From Actinokineospora globicatena (GTDB taxonomy: Bacteria; Actinomycetota; Actinomycetes; Mycobacteriales; Pseudonocardiaceae): a stretch of 64,000 nt of DNA. Position numbers and translations under genes: made by a program. A model generated the notes under the pieces. It was not told where the DNA came from. It did not search any database and was given only the letters and a program-made list of their open reading frames with translations. The stretch covers positions 558,001 to 622,000 of the forward strand of contig NZ_JAMTCR010000005.1 in NCBI RefSeq assembly GCF_024171945.1, written 5' to 3'. This document shows positions 56,066 to 63,664 of this stretch, in pieces. Each line of letters begins with the position of its first letter. The stretch's first letter is position 1.

Positions 56066-57103
56066 ATGCGGCTCGCGGTGATCCCAGGTGACGGGATCGG
56101 GCCGGAAGTGATCGCCGAGGCACTGAAGGTGCTCGGTGAGGTCGTTCCGACCGCGGAGATCACCCGATACGACCTCGGCGCGGCGCGGTGGCACGCGACC
56201 GGGGAGCTGCTGCCGGAGTCCGTGCTCGCCGAGTTGCGCGAGCACGACGCGATCCTGCTCGGCGCGGTCGGGGACCCCTCGGTGCCCAGCGGCATCCTCG
56301 AGCGCGGCCTGCTGCTGCGGCTGCGCTTCGAACTCGACCACCACGTGAACCTGCGCCCGGCGCGGCTCTACCCGGGGGTGAAGAGCCCGATCGCGGATCC
56401 GGGCGAGATCGACATGATCGTCGTCCGGGAGGGCACCGAGGGCCTCTACGCGGGCAACGGTGGACTGTTGCGAAAGGACACTCCGCACGAGATCGCCACG
56501 GAGGTCAGCGTCAACACCTCCTTCGGCGTCGAGCGGGTGGTGCGCGACGCCTTCACCCGCGCATCGGCCCGTCCCCGCAAGCACCTCACCCTCGTGCACA
56601 AGACCAACGTGCTCACGCACGCCGGGTCGTTGTGGTCGCGCGTGGTGGAGGAGGTGTCGTTGCAGCACCCCGACGTGACGGTGGCCTACCAGCACGTCGA
56701 CGCGACGACCATCCACATGGTCACCGACCCGACCCGGTTCGACGTGATCGTCACCGACAACCTGTTCGGCGACATCCTGACCGACCTGGCCGCCGCGGTG
56801 ACCGGTGGCATCGGGCTCGCCGCCAGCGGCAACCTCGACATCACCCGGCGCAACCCGAGCATGTTCGAGCCCGTGCACGGCAGCGCGCCGGACATCGCGG
56901 GCCAGGGCATCGCCGACCCGACCGCCGCGGTGCTGTCGGTGGCGCTGCTGCTCGACCACCTCGGCGAGGTGGAGGCGGCCAGGCGCATCGAGGCCTCGGT
57001 GGCCTTCGACCTGGCCACCCGCGACCACGGCTCACCCGGCGGCACCTTCGCCATCGGGGACCGCCTGGCCGCACTGGTCTCGTCGAACGTCAAGACCAGC
57101 TAG
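56066..57103 (+). CDS. leuB: 3-isopropylmalate dehydrogenase
   Basis: 345 residues from ATG 56066; GGGAGG lies 7 nt upstream, so the GTG at 56060 is not needed. [18 protein letters not shown] at the N-terminus, [46 protein letters not shown] and [20 protein letters not shown] are the signature and NAD-binding regions. It oxidatively decarboxylates 3-isopropylmalate in leucine synthesis, and 3-methylmalate when CimA feeds the citramalate route to isoleucine; cimA is the next gene. Confidence 0.97.
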   Translation: MRLAVIPGDGIGPEVIAEALKVLGEVVPTAEITRYDLGAARWHATGELLPESVLAELREHDAILLGAVGDPSVPSGILERGLLLRLRFELDHHVNLRPARLYPGVKSPIADPGEIDMIVVREGTEGLYAGNGGLLRKDTPHEIATEVSVNTSFGVERVVRDAFTRASARPRKHLTLVHKTNVLTHAGSLWSRVVEEVSLQHPDVTVAYQHVDATTIHMVTDPTRFDVIVTDNLFGDILTDLAAAVTGGIGLAASGNLDITRRNPSMFEPVHGSAPDIAGQGIADPTAAVLSVALLLDHLGEVEAARRIEASVAFDLATRDHGSPGGTFAIGDRLAALVSSNVKTS

Positions 57104-57204
57104 GACAAGCACTCGTGCGACGGCCGCTCCGGTTCCCCCGGGGCGGCCGTCGGCGTTCGCGACCACTAACCGCTCCCATGAACTGGGACACGGGGTCCGT
57201 GGAG

Positions 57205-57234
57205 TGGACCGGGACGAGTCCACTGTGCCACTAT
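57205..57234 (+). promoter_or_regulatory. Promoter of the cimA leader
   Basis: TGGACC (57205-57210), 18-nt spacer, CACTAT (57229-57234), ending 6 nt before ATG 57241 of the leader peptide. Weaker than the ilvB promoter but with the same geometry. Confidence 0.45.
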
Positions 57235-57240
57235 CGGCGC

Positions 57241-57282
57241 ATGGCTTCCGTTGTCATCATTATTGACCGGCGCGCTGGGTAG
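57241..57282 (+). CDS. cimA leader peptide
   Basis: ATG 57241 to TAG 57282 encodes MASVVIIIDRRAG, 13 residues. Residues 4-8 are Val-Val-Ile-Ile-Ile, an isoleucine/valine sensor. The last codons form the left arm of a 10-bp hairpin. No ribosome site precedes the ATG, which fits a leaderless start. Confidence 0.75.
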   Translation: MASVVIIIDRRAG

Positions 57283-57337
57283 CTCCTCTTCCGAGCCCAG
57301 CGCGCAGACCTCTCGCACCTTCGCGGGGGGTCTTTTT
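57270..57337 (+). terminator. cimA attenuator: pause hairpin plus terminator
   Basis: GCGCGCTGGG (57270-57279) and CCCAGCGCGC (57296-57305) pair perfectly; the left arm overlaps the end and stop of the leader peptide. AGACC (57306-57310) pairs with GGTCT (57329-57333), extended by inner GC pairs, and five T follow (57333-57337). cimA starts 59 nt further. Low isoleucine or valine should stall the ribosome in the leader and favour read-through; the alternative antiterminator pairing is less evident here than at ilvB. Confidence 0.68.
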
Positions 57338-57396
57338 GTTTGCCAGGAATCCCCACCGCCCACCCAGAACCCGGCAGCACCCAGGAGCGCAGCACC

Positions 57397-59064
57397 GTGA
57401 CCAGCTCAGCCCGATCCGTTCCCGCGGGCACCCCGCTCGGCGACACCTTCCACGTCTACGACACGACCCTGCGCGACGGCGCCCAGCGGGAGGGCATCTC
57501 CTACTCGGTGACCGACAAGCTGGCCGTGGCGCGGCTGCTGGACGGGCTCGGCGTCGGGTTCATCGAGGGCGGCTGGCCGGGCGCGATGCCCAAGGACACC
57601 GAGTTCTTCGCCCGCGCCGCGGCGGGGGAGTTGCAGCTGCGCCACGCCGCGCTCGTCGCGTTCGGCTCCACCAGGCGCGCGGGCACCACCGCCGCGCAGG
57701 ACCCGCAGGTGCGCGGCCTGCTCGACTCCCAGGCGCCGGTGATCACCCTGGTCGCCAAGTCCGACCGCAGGCACATCGAACGCGCGCTGCGCACCGACGT
57801 CGCCGAGGCGGAGGCCATGGTGCGCGACACGGTGGCGTTCCTGGTCGGCGAGGGCCGCCGGGTGTTCCTCGACGCCGAGCACTTCTTCGACGGCTACGCC
57901 TTCGACCCGGACACCTCGCTGCGGGTGCTGACCGCGGCGATGGAGTCCGGCGCGGACGTGGCCGTGCTGTGCGACACCAACGGCGGCCAGCTGCCGCTCG
58001 GTCTCGCCGAGACCGTCGGCGAGGTCATCGCCCGCACCGGGTTCCGGGTGGGCATCCACTGCCAGGACGACACGTCCTGCGCGGTGGCCAACAGCGTCGC
58101 GGCTGTGCAGGCTGGCGCGAGCCACGTCCAGTGCACCGCGAACGGTTACGGCGAACGGGCGGGCAACGCCGACCTGTTCGCCGTCATCGGCAATCTCGTG
58201 ACCAAGCTCGGCATCGATGCGCTGCCCACCGGTGCGCTGGCCGAGCTGACCCGGGTCTCCCACGCCCTTGCCGAGATCGCCAACATCGCACCCGACACCC
58301 ACCAGGCCTATGTCGGGTCGTCGGCCTTCGCCCACAAGGCGGGCCTGCACGCGAGCGCGATCAAGGTGGACCCGGTCCTCTACAACCACCTGGATCCGGG
58401 CACCGTCGGCAACGACATGCGGGTCTTGGTCACCGAGATGGCCGGCCGGGCCAGTCTCGAGCTCAAGGGACACGAGCTCGGGGTTGACCTGGCCGGCAGG
58501 CCGGAAGCCGTCACCAACGCGCTGCGCAAGGTCAAGGACCTCGAGGCCCGCGGCTGGTCCTTCGAGGCCGCCGACGCCTCGTTCGAACTGCTGCTGCGCG
58601 AGGAGATCGCCGGGCTCGACCCCACCCAGAGCGAACCGGTGACCCCGTTCGAGCTGGAGTCCTACCGGGTCATCCTCGACCACGACCGCGACGGCTCGGT
58701 GGTGTCCGAGGCGACGGTGAAGGTCCGCGTCGGCGGCCAGCGGGTCATCGCGACCGCCGAGGGCAACGGGCCGGTGCACGCGCTCGACGCCGCGCTGCGC
58801 ACGGCGCTCTCCCCGCACCTGCCGTGGCTCGACGAGGTCGAGCTGACCGACTACAAGGTGCGCATCCTCACCTCCGGCGGCGGCCCGCGCGGCACCGACC
58901 ACGGCACCGACGCGGTCACCAGGGTGCTGGTCCAGTCCTCCGACCGCGAACGCGAGTGGACCACCGTCGGCGTGCACGGCAACATCGTCGAGGCCAGCTG
59001 GCTCGCCCTGTGCGACGCCCTGGCCCACAAGGCGATGCGCGTCCGCGCGGCGGTCAGCGGCTGA
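57397..59064 (+). CDS. cimA: (R)-citramalate synthase
   Basis: 555 residues from GTG 57397 with CCAGGAG upstream. The HMGL-like domain has VYDTTLRDGAQREGISYSV, AVLCDTNGGQLPLG and GIHCQDDTSCAVANSVAAVQ with GYGERAGNADL, the metal-binding His pair included. The C-terminal LeuA dimer/allosteric domain spans about 415-550. This clade condenses acetyl-CoA and pyruvate to citramalate, the threonine-independent route to 2-oxobutanoate and isoleucine. 2-Isopropylmalate synthase is the alternative, but the short spacing and sequence type favour CimA. An Ile/Val leader agrees with an isoleucine role. A family 1 repeat begins 10 nt behind the stop. Confidence 0.88.
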   Translation: MTSSARSVPAGTPLGDTFHVYDTTLRDGAQREGISYSVTDKLAVARLLDGLGVGFIEGGWPGAMPKDTEFFARAAAGELQLRHAALVAFGSTRRAGTTAAQDPQVRGLLDSQAPVITLVAKSDRRHIERALRTDVAEAEAMVRDTVAFLVGEGRRVFLDAEHFFDGYAFDPDTSLRVLTAAMESGADVAVLCDTNGGQLPLGLAETVGEVIARTGFRVGIHCQDDTSCAVANSVAAVQAGASHVQCTANGYGERAGNADLFAVIGNLVTKLGIDALPTGALAELTRVSHALAEIANIAPDTHQAYVGSSAFAHKAGLHASAIKVDPVLYNHLDPGTVGNDMRVLVTEMAGRASLELKGHELGVDLAGRPEAVTNALRKVKDLEARGWSFEAADASFELLLREEIAGLDPTQSEPVTPFELESYRVILDHDRDGSVVSEATVKVRVGGQRVIATAEGNGPVHALDAALRTALSPHLPWLDEVELTDYKVRILTSGGGPRGTDHGTDAVTRVLVQSSDREREWTTVGVHGNIVEASWLALCDALAHKAMRVRAAVSG

Positions 59065-59073
59065 ACCCGGGGC

Positions 59074-59147
59074 GCTCGATGGGGCGAGCTCGTCGTGTGC
59101 GGGGAAGCTGGTCCTCCGCCACGCGAAACAAGTCCGCCCCATCGAGC
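59074..59147 (+). repeat. Foldback repeat family 1, short copy C
   Basis: GCTCGATGGGGCG (59074-59086) pairs perfectly with CGCCCCATCGAGC (59135-59147). The interior keeps GAAACAAG but lacks the CATGCTTTTCGGCC centre of the long copies. It sits where the cimA terminator is expected. Confidence 0.8.
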
Positions 59148-59221
59148 ATGTGGTTCGCGGCGGCGTGCGGGGGCGACGGTCGTCACCGGCCAGCCGGAGT
59201 GGGGGCCTCGGCGGGTGGGCC

Positions 59222-59227
59222 TAGGCT
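59222..59227 (+). promoter_or_regulatory. TAGGCT -10 box
   Basis: TAGGCT ends 6 nt before GTG 59234; leaderless-type start for the FAH-family gene. Confidence 0.5.
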
Positions 59228-59233
59228 GGGGGC

Positions 59234-60004
59234 GTGCGTATCGCTCGAATTGCCCATCCTGACGGGGTCGCGTTCGTCACCATCGAGGGTGACGACGGGG
59301 CCGAGGTCGCTGCCGAGGTCGCCGAGCACCCGTTCGGCAAGCCCACCTTCACCGGTCGGCGCTGGCCGTTGGCCGACACCCGGCTGCTGGCGCCGATCCT
59401 GCCAAGCAAGATCGTCTGCGTCGGCAAGAACTACGCCGACCACGCGAAGGAGATGGGCGGCCAGGCGCCCGCGAACCCGGTCATCTTCCTCAAGCCGTCC
59501 ACCACGGTGATCGGGCCGGGCGCGGCGATCAAGCTGCCCGCCGACTCGTCGCGTGTGGACTTCGAGGGCGAGTTGGCGGTGATCATCGGGATGCCGTGCC
59601 GGGACGTGCCCGCCGCCCGGGCCAAGGACGTCATCCTGGGCTACACCATCGCCAACGACGTCACCGCGCGCGACCAGCAGCAGGCCGACGGGCAGTGGAC
59701 CAGGGCCAAGGGGCACGACACGTTCTGCCCGCTCGGCCCGTGGATCAGCACCGGCGTGGACGCCGACGACCTGCGCCTGCGCACCACCGTCGACGGTGAG
59801 CTCAAGCAGGACTCCCGGACCTCGCTGCTGCTGCACGACATCCCCAGCGTCATCGAGTGGGTCTCGCGCGTCATGACCCTGCTGCCCGGTGACGTCATCC
59901 TCACCGGCACCCCGGCCGGGGTCGGCCCGATCACCGCGGGCCAGGAGGTCTCGGTGTCCATCGAGGGCCTCGGCACGCTCACCAACCCCGTCGCGAACCG
60001 CTGA
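59234..60004 (+). CDS. Fumarylacetoacetate hydrolase-family protein (Rv2993c-like)
   Basis: 256 residues from GTG 59234. After a short N-terminal domain, LPSKIVCVGKNYADHAKEMG, VDFEGELAVIIGMPCRDVPA, YTIANDVTARDQQQADGQWT and ILTGTPAGVGPI are the FAH-fold motifs; the Glu-Glu-Asp metal ligands lie in DFEGEL and NDVTARD. Members are acylpyruvate hydrolases, oxaloacetate decarboxylases or isomerases of aromatic degradation; the substrate here is not known. In M. tuberculosis the next gene is gltX; here it is not present in the window. Confidence 0.92.
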   Translation: MRIARIAHPDGVAFVTIEGDDGAEVAAEVAEHPFGKPTFTGRRWPLADTRLLAPILPSKIVCVGKNYADHAKEMGGQAPANPVIFLKPSTTVIGPGAAIKLPADSSRVDFEGELAVIIGMPCRDVPAARAKDVILGYTIANDVTARDQQQADGQWTRAKGHDTFCPLGPWISTGVDADDLRLRTTVDGELKQDSRTSLLLHDIPSVIEWVSRVMTLLPGDVILTGTPAGVGPITAGQEVSVSIEGLGTLTNPVANR

Positions 60005-60020
60005 CCGACGCCTGGTGCTG

Positions 60021-60064
60021 GATGGGGCGGACGCCCCGCACAAAACAAGTTCGCCCCATCGAGC
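60021..60064 (+). repeat. Foldback repeat family 1, short copy D
   Basis: GATGGGGCGGA (60021-60031) pairs with TTCGCCCCATC (60050-60060; one G-T pair) and ends CATCGAGC. CAAAACAAG is kept in the loop. It begins 17 nt behind the FAH stop, again in a terminator position. Confidence 0.78.
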
Positions 60065-60130
60065 CCACCACCTACCCGCGCCCGCCGGGTGACCGCGCGC
60101 CGCGGTCACCTGTCCGGGTGGATTCCGGGG

Positions 60131-61396
60131 TCAGGCCGGTGGGCGGCGGGCGAAGTCCGGGGTCGACTCGGTGATCACGCCGCGGCCGACCAGTTGCGCG
60201 GGTAGCCACTGCAGCAGCGGGACCCGCGCGATCACCCGCAGCGGCAGCGGCGGCTTGCTCGACCCGGCGATGTCGACCTCGCCCGCCAGCGCGGGCCGCA
60301 GCGCCTTCTCGTGGATGACCCGCTGCATGGTCTGCACCAGCACCGTCGGCAGCAGCCGCCTGCGCCGCACCCGCGCCAGGTCCGAAGTGGACACCGTGCC
60401 CGCGCGCAGTGGCCCGGCCAGCACCGCGGCGGCGGCGATCGCGTCCTGCACCGCCAGGTTGATCCCGACCCCGCCCGCCGGTGACATCGCGTGCGCCGCG
60501 TCACCGAGGCAGAGCAGTCCGTCGACGTGCCAGCGGGTGAGCCGGTCCAGCTTCACGTCCAGCGTCTTCACCTCGTCCCACGAGCCCACCGCGTCGAGCC
60601 GGTCGGCCAGCCACGGCTGGGTCGCGGCCATGTCCCGCATCAGGTCGGTCACCGGCCCGGTCCGCGCCACCGGGTCCGAGCCCTTGGCGATCAGGGTGGC
60701 CACCTGCCAGTAGTCGCCGCGGTCGATCAGCACGCTCGCCCGCCGCTTGCTCAGCACCGGCACGATGCCCTCGGGATCGCTGTCCGCGCGCGGCACCCGG
60801 AACCACCACACGTCCATCGGCGTGGTGAACGACTTGGGCACCAGGTGCGCCTCCGCGCGCAGCCGCGACCCCCGGCCGTCGCAGGCGATCACCAGGTCGG
60901 CCTCGACCGAGCCGGTCCCGCCGTCGGCGGTGCGGTAGTCGACGCCGGTCACCTTGCGGCCGCTCCAGCGCAGCCCGACCGCCTCGGTGTTGCGCCGCAG
61001 GGAGAAGGTGGGCTCCTCGGCCGCCGCGCCCGCCAGCAGGTCGAGCAGGTCCCACTGCGGCACCATGGCGATGTGGTTGTTCGGACCGCGCAGCGCCTTG
61101 AGGTTGGCCACCCGCAGCGCGCCGCCGCGGTAAGGCACCTGCACCTGCTCGACCAGCCGGTGCGGCAGCGCGCGGAACGCGGGGCCAAGGCCCAGGTCGT
61201 CGAGCAGGTCCAACGTCGGCGGGTGCACCGTGTCGCCGCGGAAGTCGCGCAGGAAGTCCGCGTGCTTCTCCAGCACCGTCACCTCGACGCCGCCGCGCGC
61301 CAGCAGCAGCCCCAGCACCATCCCGGCCGGTCCGCCGCCGACCACGCAGGCCGTTGTCCGGATTGTCCCCGGCCGCGCCGTTCCCGTGTCGTCCAC
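60131..61396 (-). CDS. FAD-dependent aromatic-type monooxygenase
   Basis: 421 residues from GTG 61396 with GGGGAGGGG upstream. The FAD Rossmann motif is VVGGGPAGMVLGLLLARGGV; ADLVIACDGRGSRLR is the DG motif, and LLCLGDAAHAMSPAGGVGIN is the second FAD motif (GD). This is the PheA/TfdB (PHBH-like) class that hydroxylates aromatic or polyketide substrates using NAD(P)H. It stands alone. A perfect 6-4-6 palindrome lies 16 nt before its start, so a TetR-type repressor probably controls it, though none is encoded here. Confidence 0.9.
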   Translation of the reverse strand: MDDTGTARPGTIRTTACVVGGGPAGMVLGLLLARGGVEVTVLEKHADFLRDFRGDTVHPPTLDLLDDLGLGPAFRALPHRLVEQVQVPYRGGALRVANLKALRGPNNHIAMVPQWDLLDLLAGAAAEEPTFSLRRNTEAVGLRWSGRKVTGVDYRTADGGTGSVEADLVIACDGRGSRLRAEAHLVPKSFTTPMDVWWFRVPRADSDPEGIVPVLSKRRASVLIDRGDYWQVATLIAKGSDPVARTGPVTDLMRDMAATQPWLADRLDAVGSWDEVKTLDVKLDRLTRWHVDGLLCLGDAAHAMSPAGGVGINLAVQDAIAAAAVLAGPLRAGTVSTSDLARVRRRRLLPTVLVQTMQRVIHEKALRPALAGEVDIAGSSKPPLPLRVIARVPLLQWLPAQLVGRGVITESTPDFARRPPA

Positions 61397-61411
61397 GATC
61401 CCCTCCCCGAT

Positions 61412-61427
61412 TTCAACGCCAGTTGAA
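61412..61427 (-). promoter_or_regulatory. TetR-type operator before the monooxygenase
   Basis: TTCAAC-GCCA-GTTGAA is a perfect palindrome 16-31 nt upstream of the monooxygenase start, a position that blocks transcription when bound. TetR- and MarR-family operators often have this form. Confidence 0.5.
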
Positions 61428-61951
61428 TAAGCTCAGCATGCACCGGCCCGACCCGGCGGTCAAGCGGGATCGGCCGTTCGGGTCACGCCACCGCGGTGAC
61501 CACGCGCGGCAGCGGAAACCGTCCACCCGCGACCGGGTTCTGTCCCGTGTTCGTCCTCTCGATGGCCGAAGCGACGGTGCGGACTCGTAAACAGGCCACA
61601 GTGGACAGTGGTCGCCCCGCGCGATCAGGCGCTTCCTTTGGGTGACCGGGTTGGCGACGAGGGGGTCTGTCCGCCGGGCGAACCGCTCGCGCGCAGACCC
61701 AAGCGGCACAAGGCCTTTGGCCCTGGACCAGGCGGCGCGTCGCCCCGTACAGTGTCCCGCACCAGGTCGGGCGGCCGCTGTGGCCGAGGGTGATCACCCT
61801 CTCACCCGATTGCCCGGCTGGCGCCGCGTAACGGGGGCGGACGGCACCGCGATAGACGTAGTTTTGGCTCTGCCACGCGGCTTCGCGCTTGACCGTGTCA
61901 GAAGCCCAAACATCACCTAGGCAGACGAATCGCCGGACGCGCCGGGAGATC
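61428..61951. other. About 520-bp intergenic region
   Basis: No supported gene. GGGTGATCACCC (61790-61801) is a perfect 12-bp palindrome. A 92-codon frame at 61642-61920 has no family likeness, a random composition and no ribosome site. The region may hold a lost regulator of the monooxygenase. Confidence 0.5.
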
Positions 61952-61957
61952 TAGCCT
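61952..61957 (+). promoter_or_regulatory. TAGCCT -10 box
   Basis: TAGCCT ends 6 nt before ATG 61964 and no ribosome site is present, as in other leaderless starts here. Confidence 0.5.
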
Positions 61958-61963
61958 CGCTGG

Positions 61964-62782
61964 ATGACTTCCGCGCTCGTGCCCGCACCGTCCACATCAG
62001 CCGGTCCTGGGCGGGTGGTGGCCAACAACGGGCACGAACCGCCTGCGATCGACGCGATCTGCCTGGACATCGACGACACCCTCATCGACTTCACCGGCTC
62101 CGCGAGATCCGCGCTGACAGTGCTGATCGGCTCCGTCGTGCTCGGCAGCGCGGACCTGTGGCCCACCTGGCAGCGGGTCACCGAGGAGCACAGCGCGATG
62201 GTGGTCGCGGGCGAACTCGACTACGACGCCATGCGCCACGCCCGCACCAAGGCCTTCCTCTCCGACCTCGGCAGCGACCTCGACGACGACGCCGTCGCCG
62301 CGCTCGAGGACCGCCGCCTCGCCCAGATGAGCCGCGCCTGGCGCCCGTTCCCCGACGTCCTCCCGTGCCTGGACTGGCTGCGCGCCGCCGGCCTGCGCCT
62401 GGCGGCCGTCACCAACGCCTCCGGTCCCCGCCAGCGCGAGCGCCTCGCGAGCCTGGGCCTCGAGCGCTTCTTCGACGCCGTCATCAGCGCGGGCGAGCTC
62501 GGCGCGGCCAAACCAGACCCGGTGATCTTCCACACCGCCTGCGCCGAACTCGACGTCGCCCCCGCCAACACCGCCCACATCGGCGACCGCCTCGACCTCG
62601 ACGCCCACGGCGCCCGCGACGCGGGCCTGCACGGCATCTGGCTGGACCGGGACCACACCCACCCCCCAACCCCCGGCGTCCCCGTCATCGACACCCTCGC
62701 CGACCTCCCCGCCCTCCTCGTCACCGAGTACCGCACCCCCACCGTGACCAGCACGTCCACCCTCCCCATCCCCCGACGGTAG
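61964..62782 (+). CDS. HAD-superfamily hydrolase
   Basis: 272 residues. Motif I CLDIDDTLIDF (catalytic Asp pair), motif II AAVTNASGPRQRERLASLGL, motif III/IV AAKPDPVIFHTACAELDV with HIGDRLDLDAHGARDAGLHG. The alpha-helical cap lies between motifs I and II. About 25 extra N-terminal residues are unordered. Probably a cytoplasmic phosphatase or haloacid-dehalogenase-like enzyme; substrate unknown. It precedes the tRNA genes. Confidence 0.9.
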   Translation: MTSALVPAPSTSAGPGRVVANNGHEPPAIDAICLDIDDTLIDFTGSARSALTVLIGSVVLGSADLWPTWQRVTEEHSAMVVAGELDYDAMRHARTKAFLSDLGSDLDDDAVAALEDRRLAQMSRAWRPFPDVLPCLDWLRAAGLRLAAVTNASGPRQRERLASLGLERFFDAVISAGELGAAKPDPVIFHTACAELDVAPANTAHIGDRLDLDAHGARDAGLHGIWLDRDHTHPPTPGVPVIDTLADLPALLVTEYRTPTVTSTSTLPIPRR

Positions 62783-62844
62783 GGGTCGATTTCTCGATCA
62801 CCGGGGTTGTGGTCTAACATCTTCCCCGGCACGCAGGAACGCCA

Positions 62845-62863
62845 CTGGAGCCCAAGGCTCCAG
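62845..62863 (+). terminator. Hairpin between the HAD gene and tRNA-Gln
   Basis: CTGGAGCC pairs perfectly with GGCTCCAG around CAA. TAACAT at 62815-62820 upstream is a possible tRNA promoter -10 box, in which case this hairpin is in the tRNA leader. Confidence 0.4.
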
Positions 62864-62882
62864 CGGCAACTCGGCGAGCCAT

Positions 62883-62957
62883 TGGGGTATGGTGTAATTG
62901 GCAGCACGACTGATTCTGGTTCAGTTAGTCTAGGTTCGAGTCCTGGTACCCCAGCCA
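62883..62957 (+). tRNA. tRNA-Gln (anticodon CUG), 3' CCA encoded
   Basis: Acceptor arms TGGGGTA (62883) and TACCCCA (62947-62953), discriminator G, encoded CCA (62955-62957). Anticodon arm ACTGA-TTCTGGT-TCAGT gives CUG. T arm CTAGG-TTCGAGT-CCTGG. It reads CAG. Charged by GluRS and corrected by GatCAB encoded at 36326-39823, if no GlnRS is present. Confidence 0.95.
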
Positions 62958-63045
62958 GAGAGACAAAAGATCACTCTGCTAGAGTCTCTCCCGGCGGAAA
63001 CGCCAAGCAACACCCGCAAGACCATAACTCAATACGAAAGTTCCT

Positions 63046-63118
63046 GGCCCCGTCGTCTAGCGGCCTAGGACGCCGCCCTCTCAAGGCGGTAGCGCGGGTT
63101 CGAATCCCGTCGGGGCTA
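63046..63118 (+). tRNA. tRNA-Glu (anticodon CUC), no encoded CCA
   Basis: Acceptor GGCCCCG (63046-63052) pairs with CGGGGCT (63111-63117), discriminator A. Anticodon arm CCGCC-CTCTCAA-GGCGG gives CUC, reading GAG. T loop GGTTCGAATCC is standard. The CCA end is not encoded, unlike the neighbouring tRNA-Gln. A hairpin, GAGAGAC with GTCTCTC, lies between the two tRNAs (62958-62990). Confidence 0.95.
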
Positions 63119-63129
63119 CAGAGGTGGAA

Positions 63130-63170
63130 GAGGTCTGCTTGGATGCGGTGCATCCTTGCGGGCCTCTTTC
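63130..63170 (+). terminator. Terminator behind tRNA-Glu
   Basis: AGAGG pairs with CCTCT at the base; inside, GGATGC-GGT-GCATCC forms a second perfect stem. TTTCG follows. Confidence 0.55.
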
Positions 63171-63372
63171 GCTATTGCACCCGGGGGGCGACCCCCCGGA
63201 CCCCCACGGTGCGGTGGGCGCGTTGTGCGAGGAACGAGCACCCAGCGGTCGGTAGCGGTTGGTGATCCGCGCGCCACCAACCCCCACGCTGAACGCGGCC
63301 CCCCACCTACGACTGGGTCCAACCCCGAACGCATTGCCGCACACCGCTCCACCACGGCGCTGGTGCCAACTT

Positions 63373-63517
63373 GCTCGATGGGGCGGACTTGTTTTGTGTG
63401 GGGGGACGGTACCCGTAGCGTCGGTAGCGGACAGGGCCATGCTTTTCGGCCCCTGCTTTGCGGTCCTGCCGCGGGTGTCGTAGGGGCCCCGCGCAAAACA
63501 AGTTCGTCGCATCGAGC
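63373..63517 (+). repeat. Foldback repeat family 1, long copy B
   Basis: Left arm 63373-63403 (GCTCGATGGGGCGGACTTG start) and right arm 63487-63517 (CCCCGCGCAAAACAAG start). The centre GACAGGGCCATGCTTTTCGG with CCCCTGCTTTGCGGTCCTGC is nearly identical to the copy at 16825. Similarity extends to both sides, about 63303-63560. Confidence 0.85.
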
Positions 63518-63614
63518 AAGGCTCGAAACTCGCGTCAAAGCCAATGGCGAAGCCGAGGCGACACCCCCGCGATGGCGCAGCCGAGCAGTATCCCTTGCCC
63601 CACCCCAAAGAGAA

Positions 63615-63640
63615 ACGCCTGCGGGGGGAGCCGCAGGCGT
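63615..63640 (-). terminator. Terminator of the IclR gene
   Basis: ACGCCTGCGG pairs perfectly with CCGCAGGCGT around GGGGAG. Read on the minus strand it lies 25 nt behind the IclR stop and is followed by TTTCTCTTTG. Confidence 0.7.
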
Positions 63641-63664
63641 GGGGGTAGGGGAGGGGCAGAAGGG

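Larger units (their letters stand above)
63119..63664. other. About 546-bp region between tRNA-Glu and the IclR gene
   Basis: It contains the tRNA terminator, a GC hairpin (CCGGGGGG with CCCCCCGG, 63181-63199), the second copy of the long repeat shared with 16723-17010 (about 63303-63560, core 63373-63517) and the IclR terminator. No gene is supported. Confidence 0.65.

Noticed and set aside
61642-61920. 92-residue gene between the monooxygenase and HAD genes
   Set aside because: No family likeness, no ribosome site and a composition typical of non-coding DNA.
63081-63608. Open frames in the long repeat near tRNA-Glu (and at 16741-17141) as small proteins
   Set aside because: They run through non-coding foldback elements, differ in frame between copies and lack ribosome sites.
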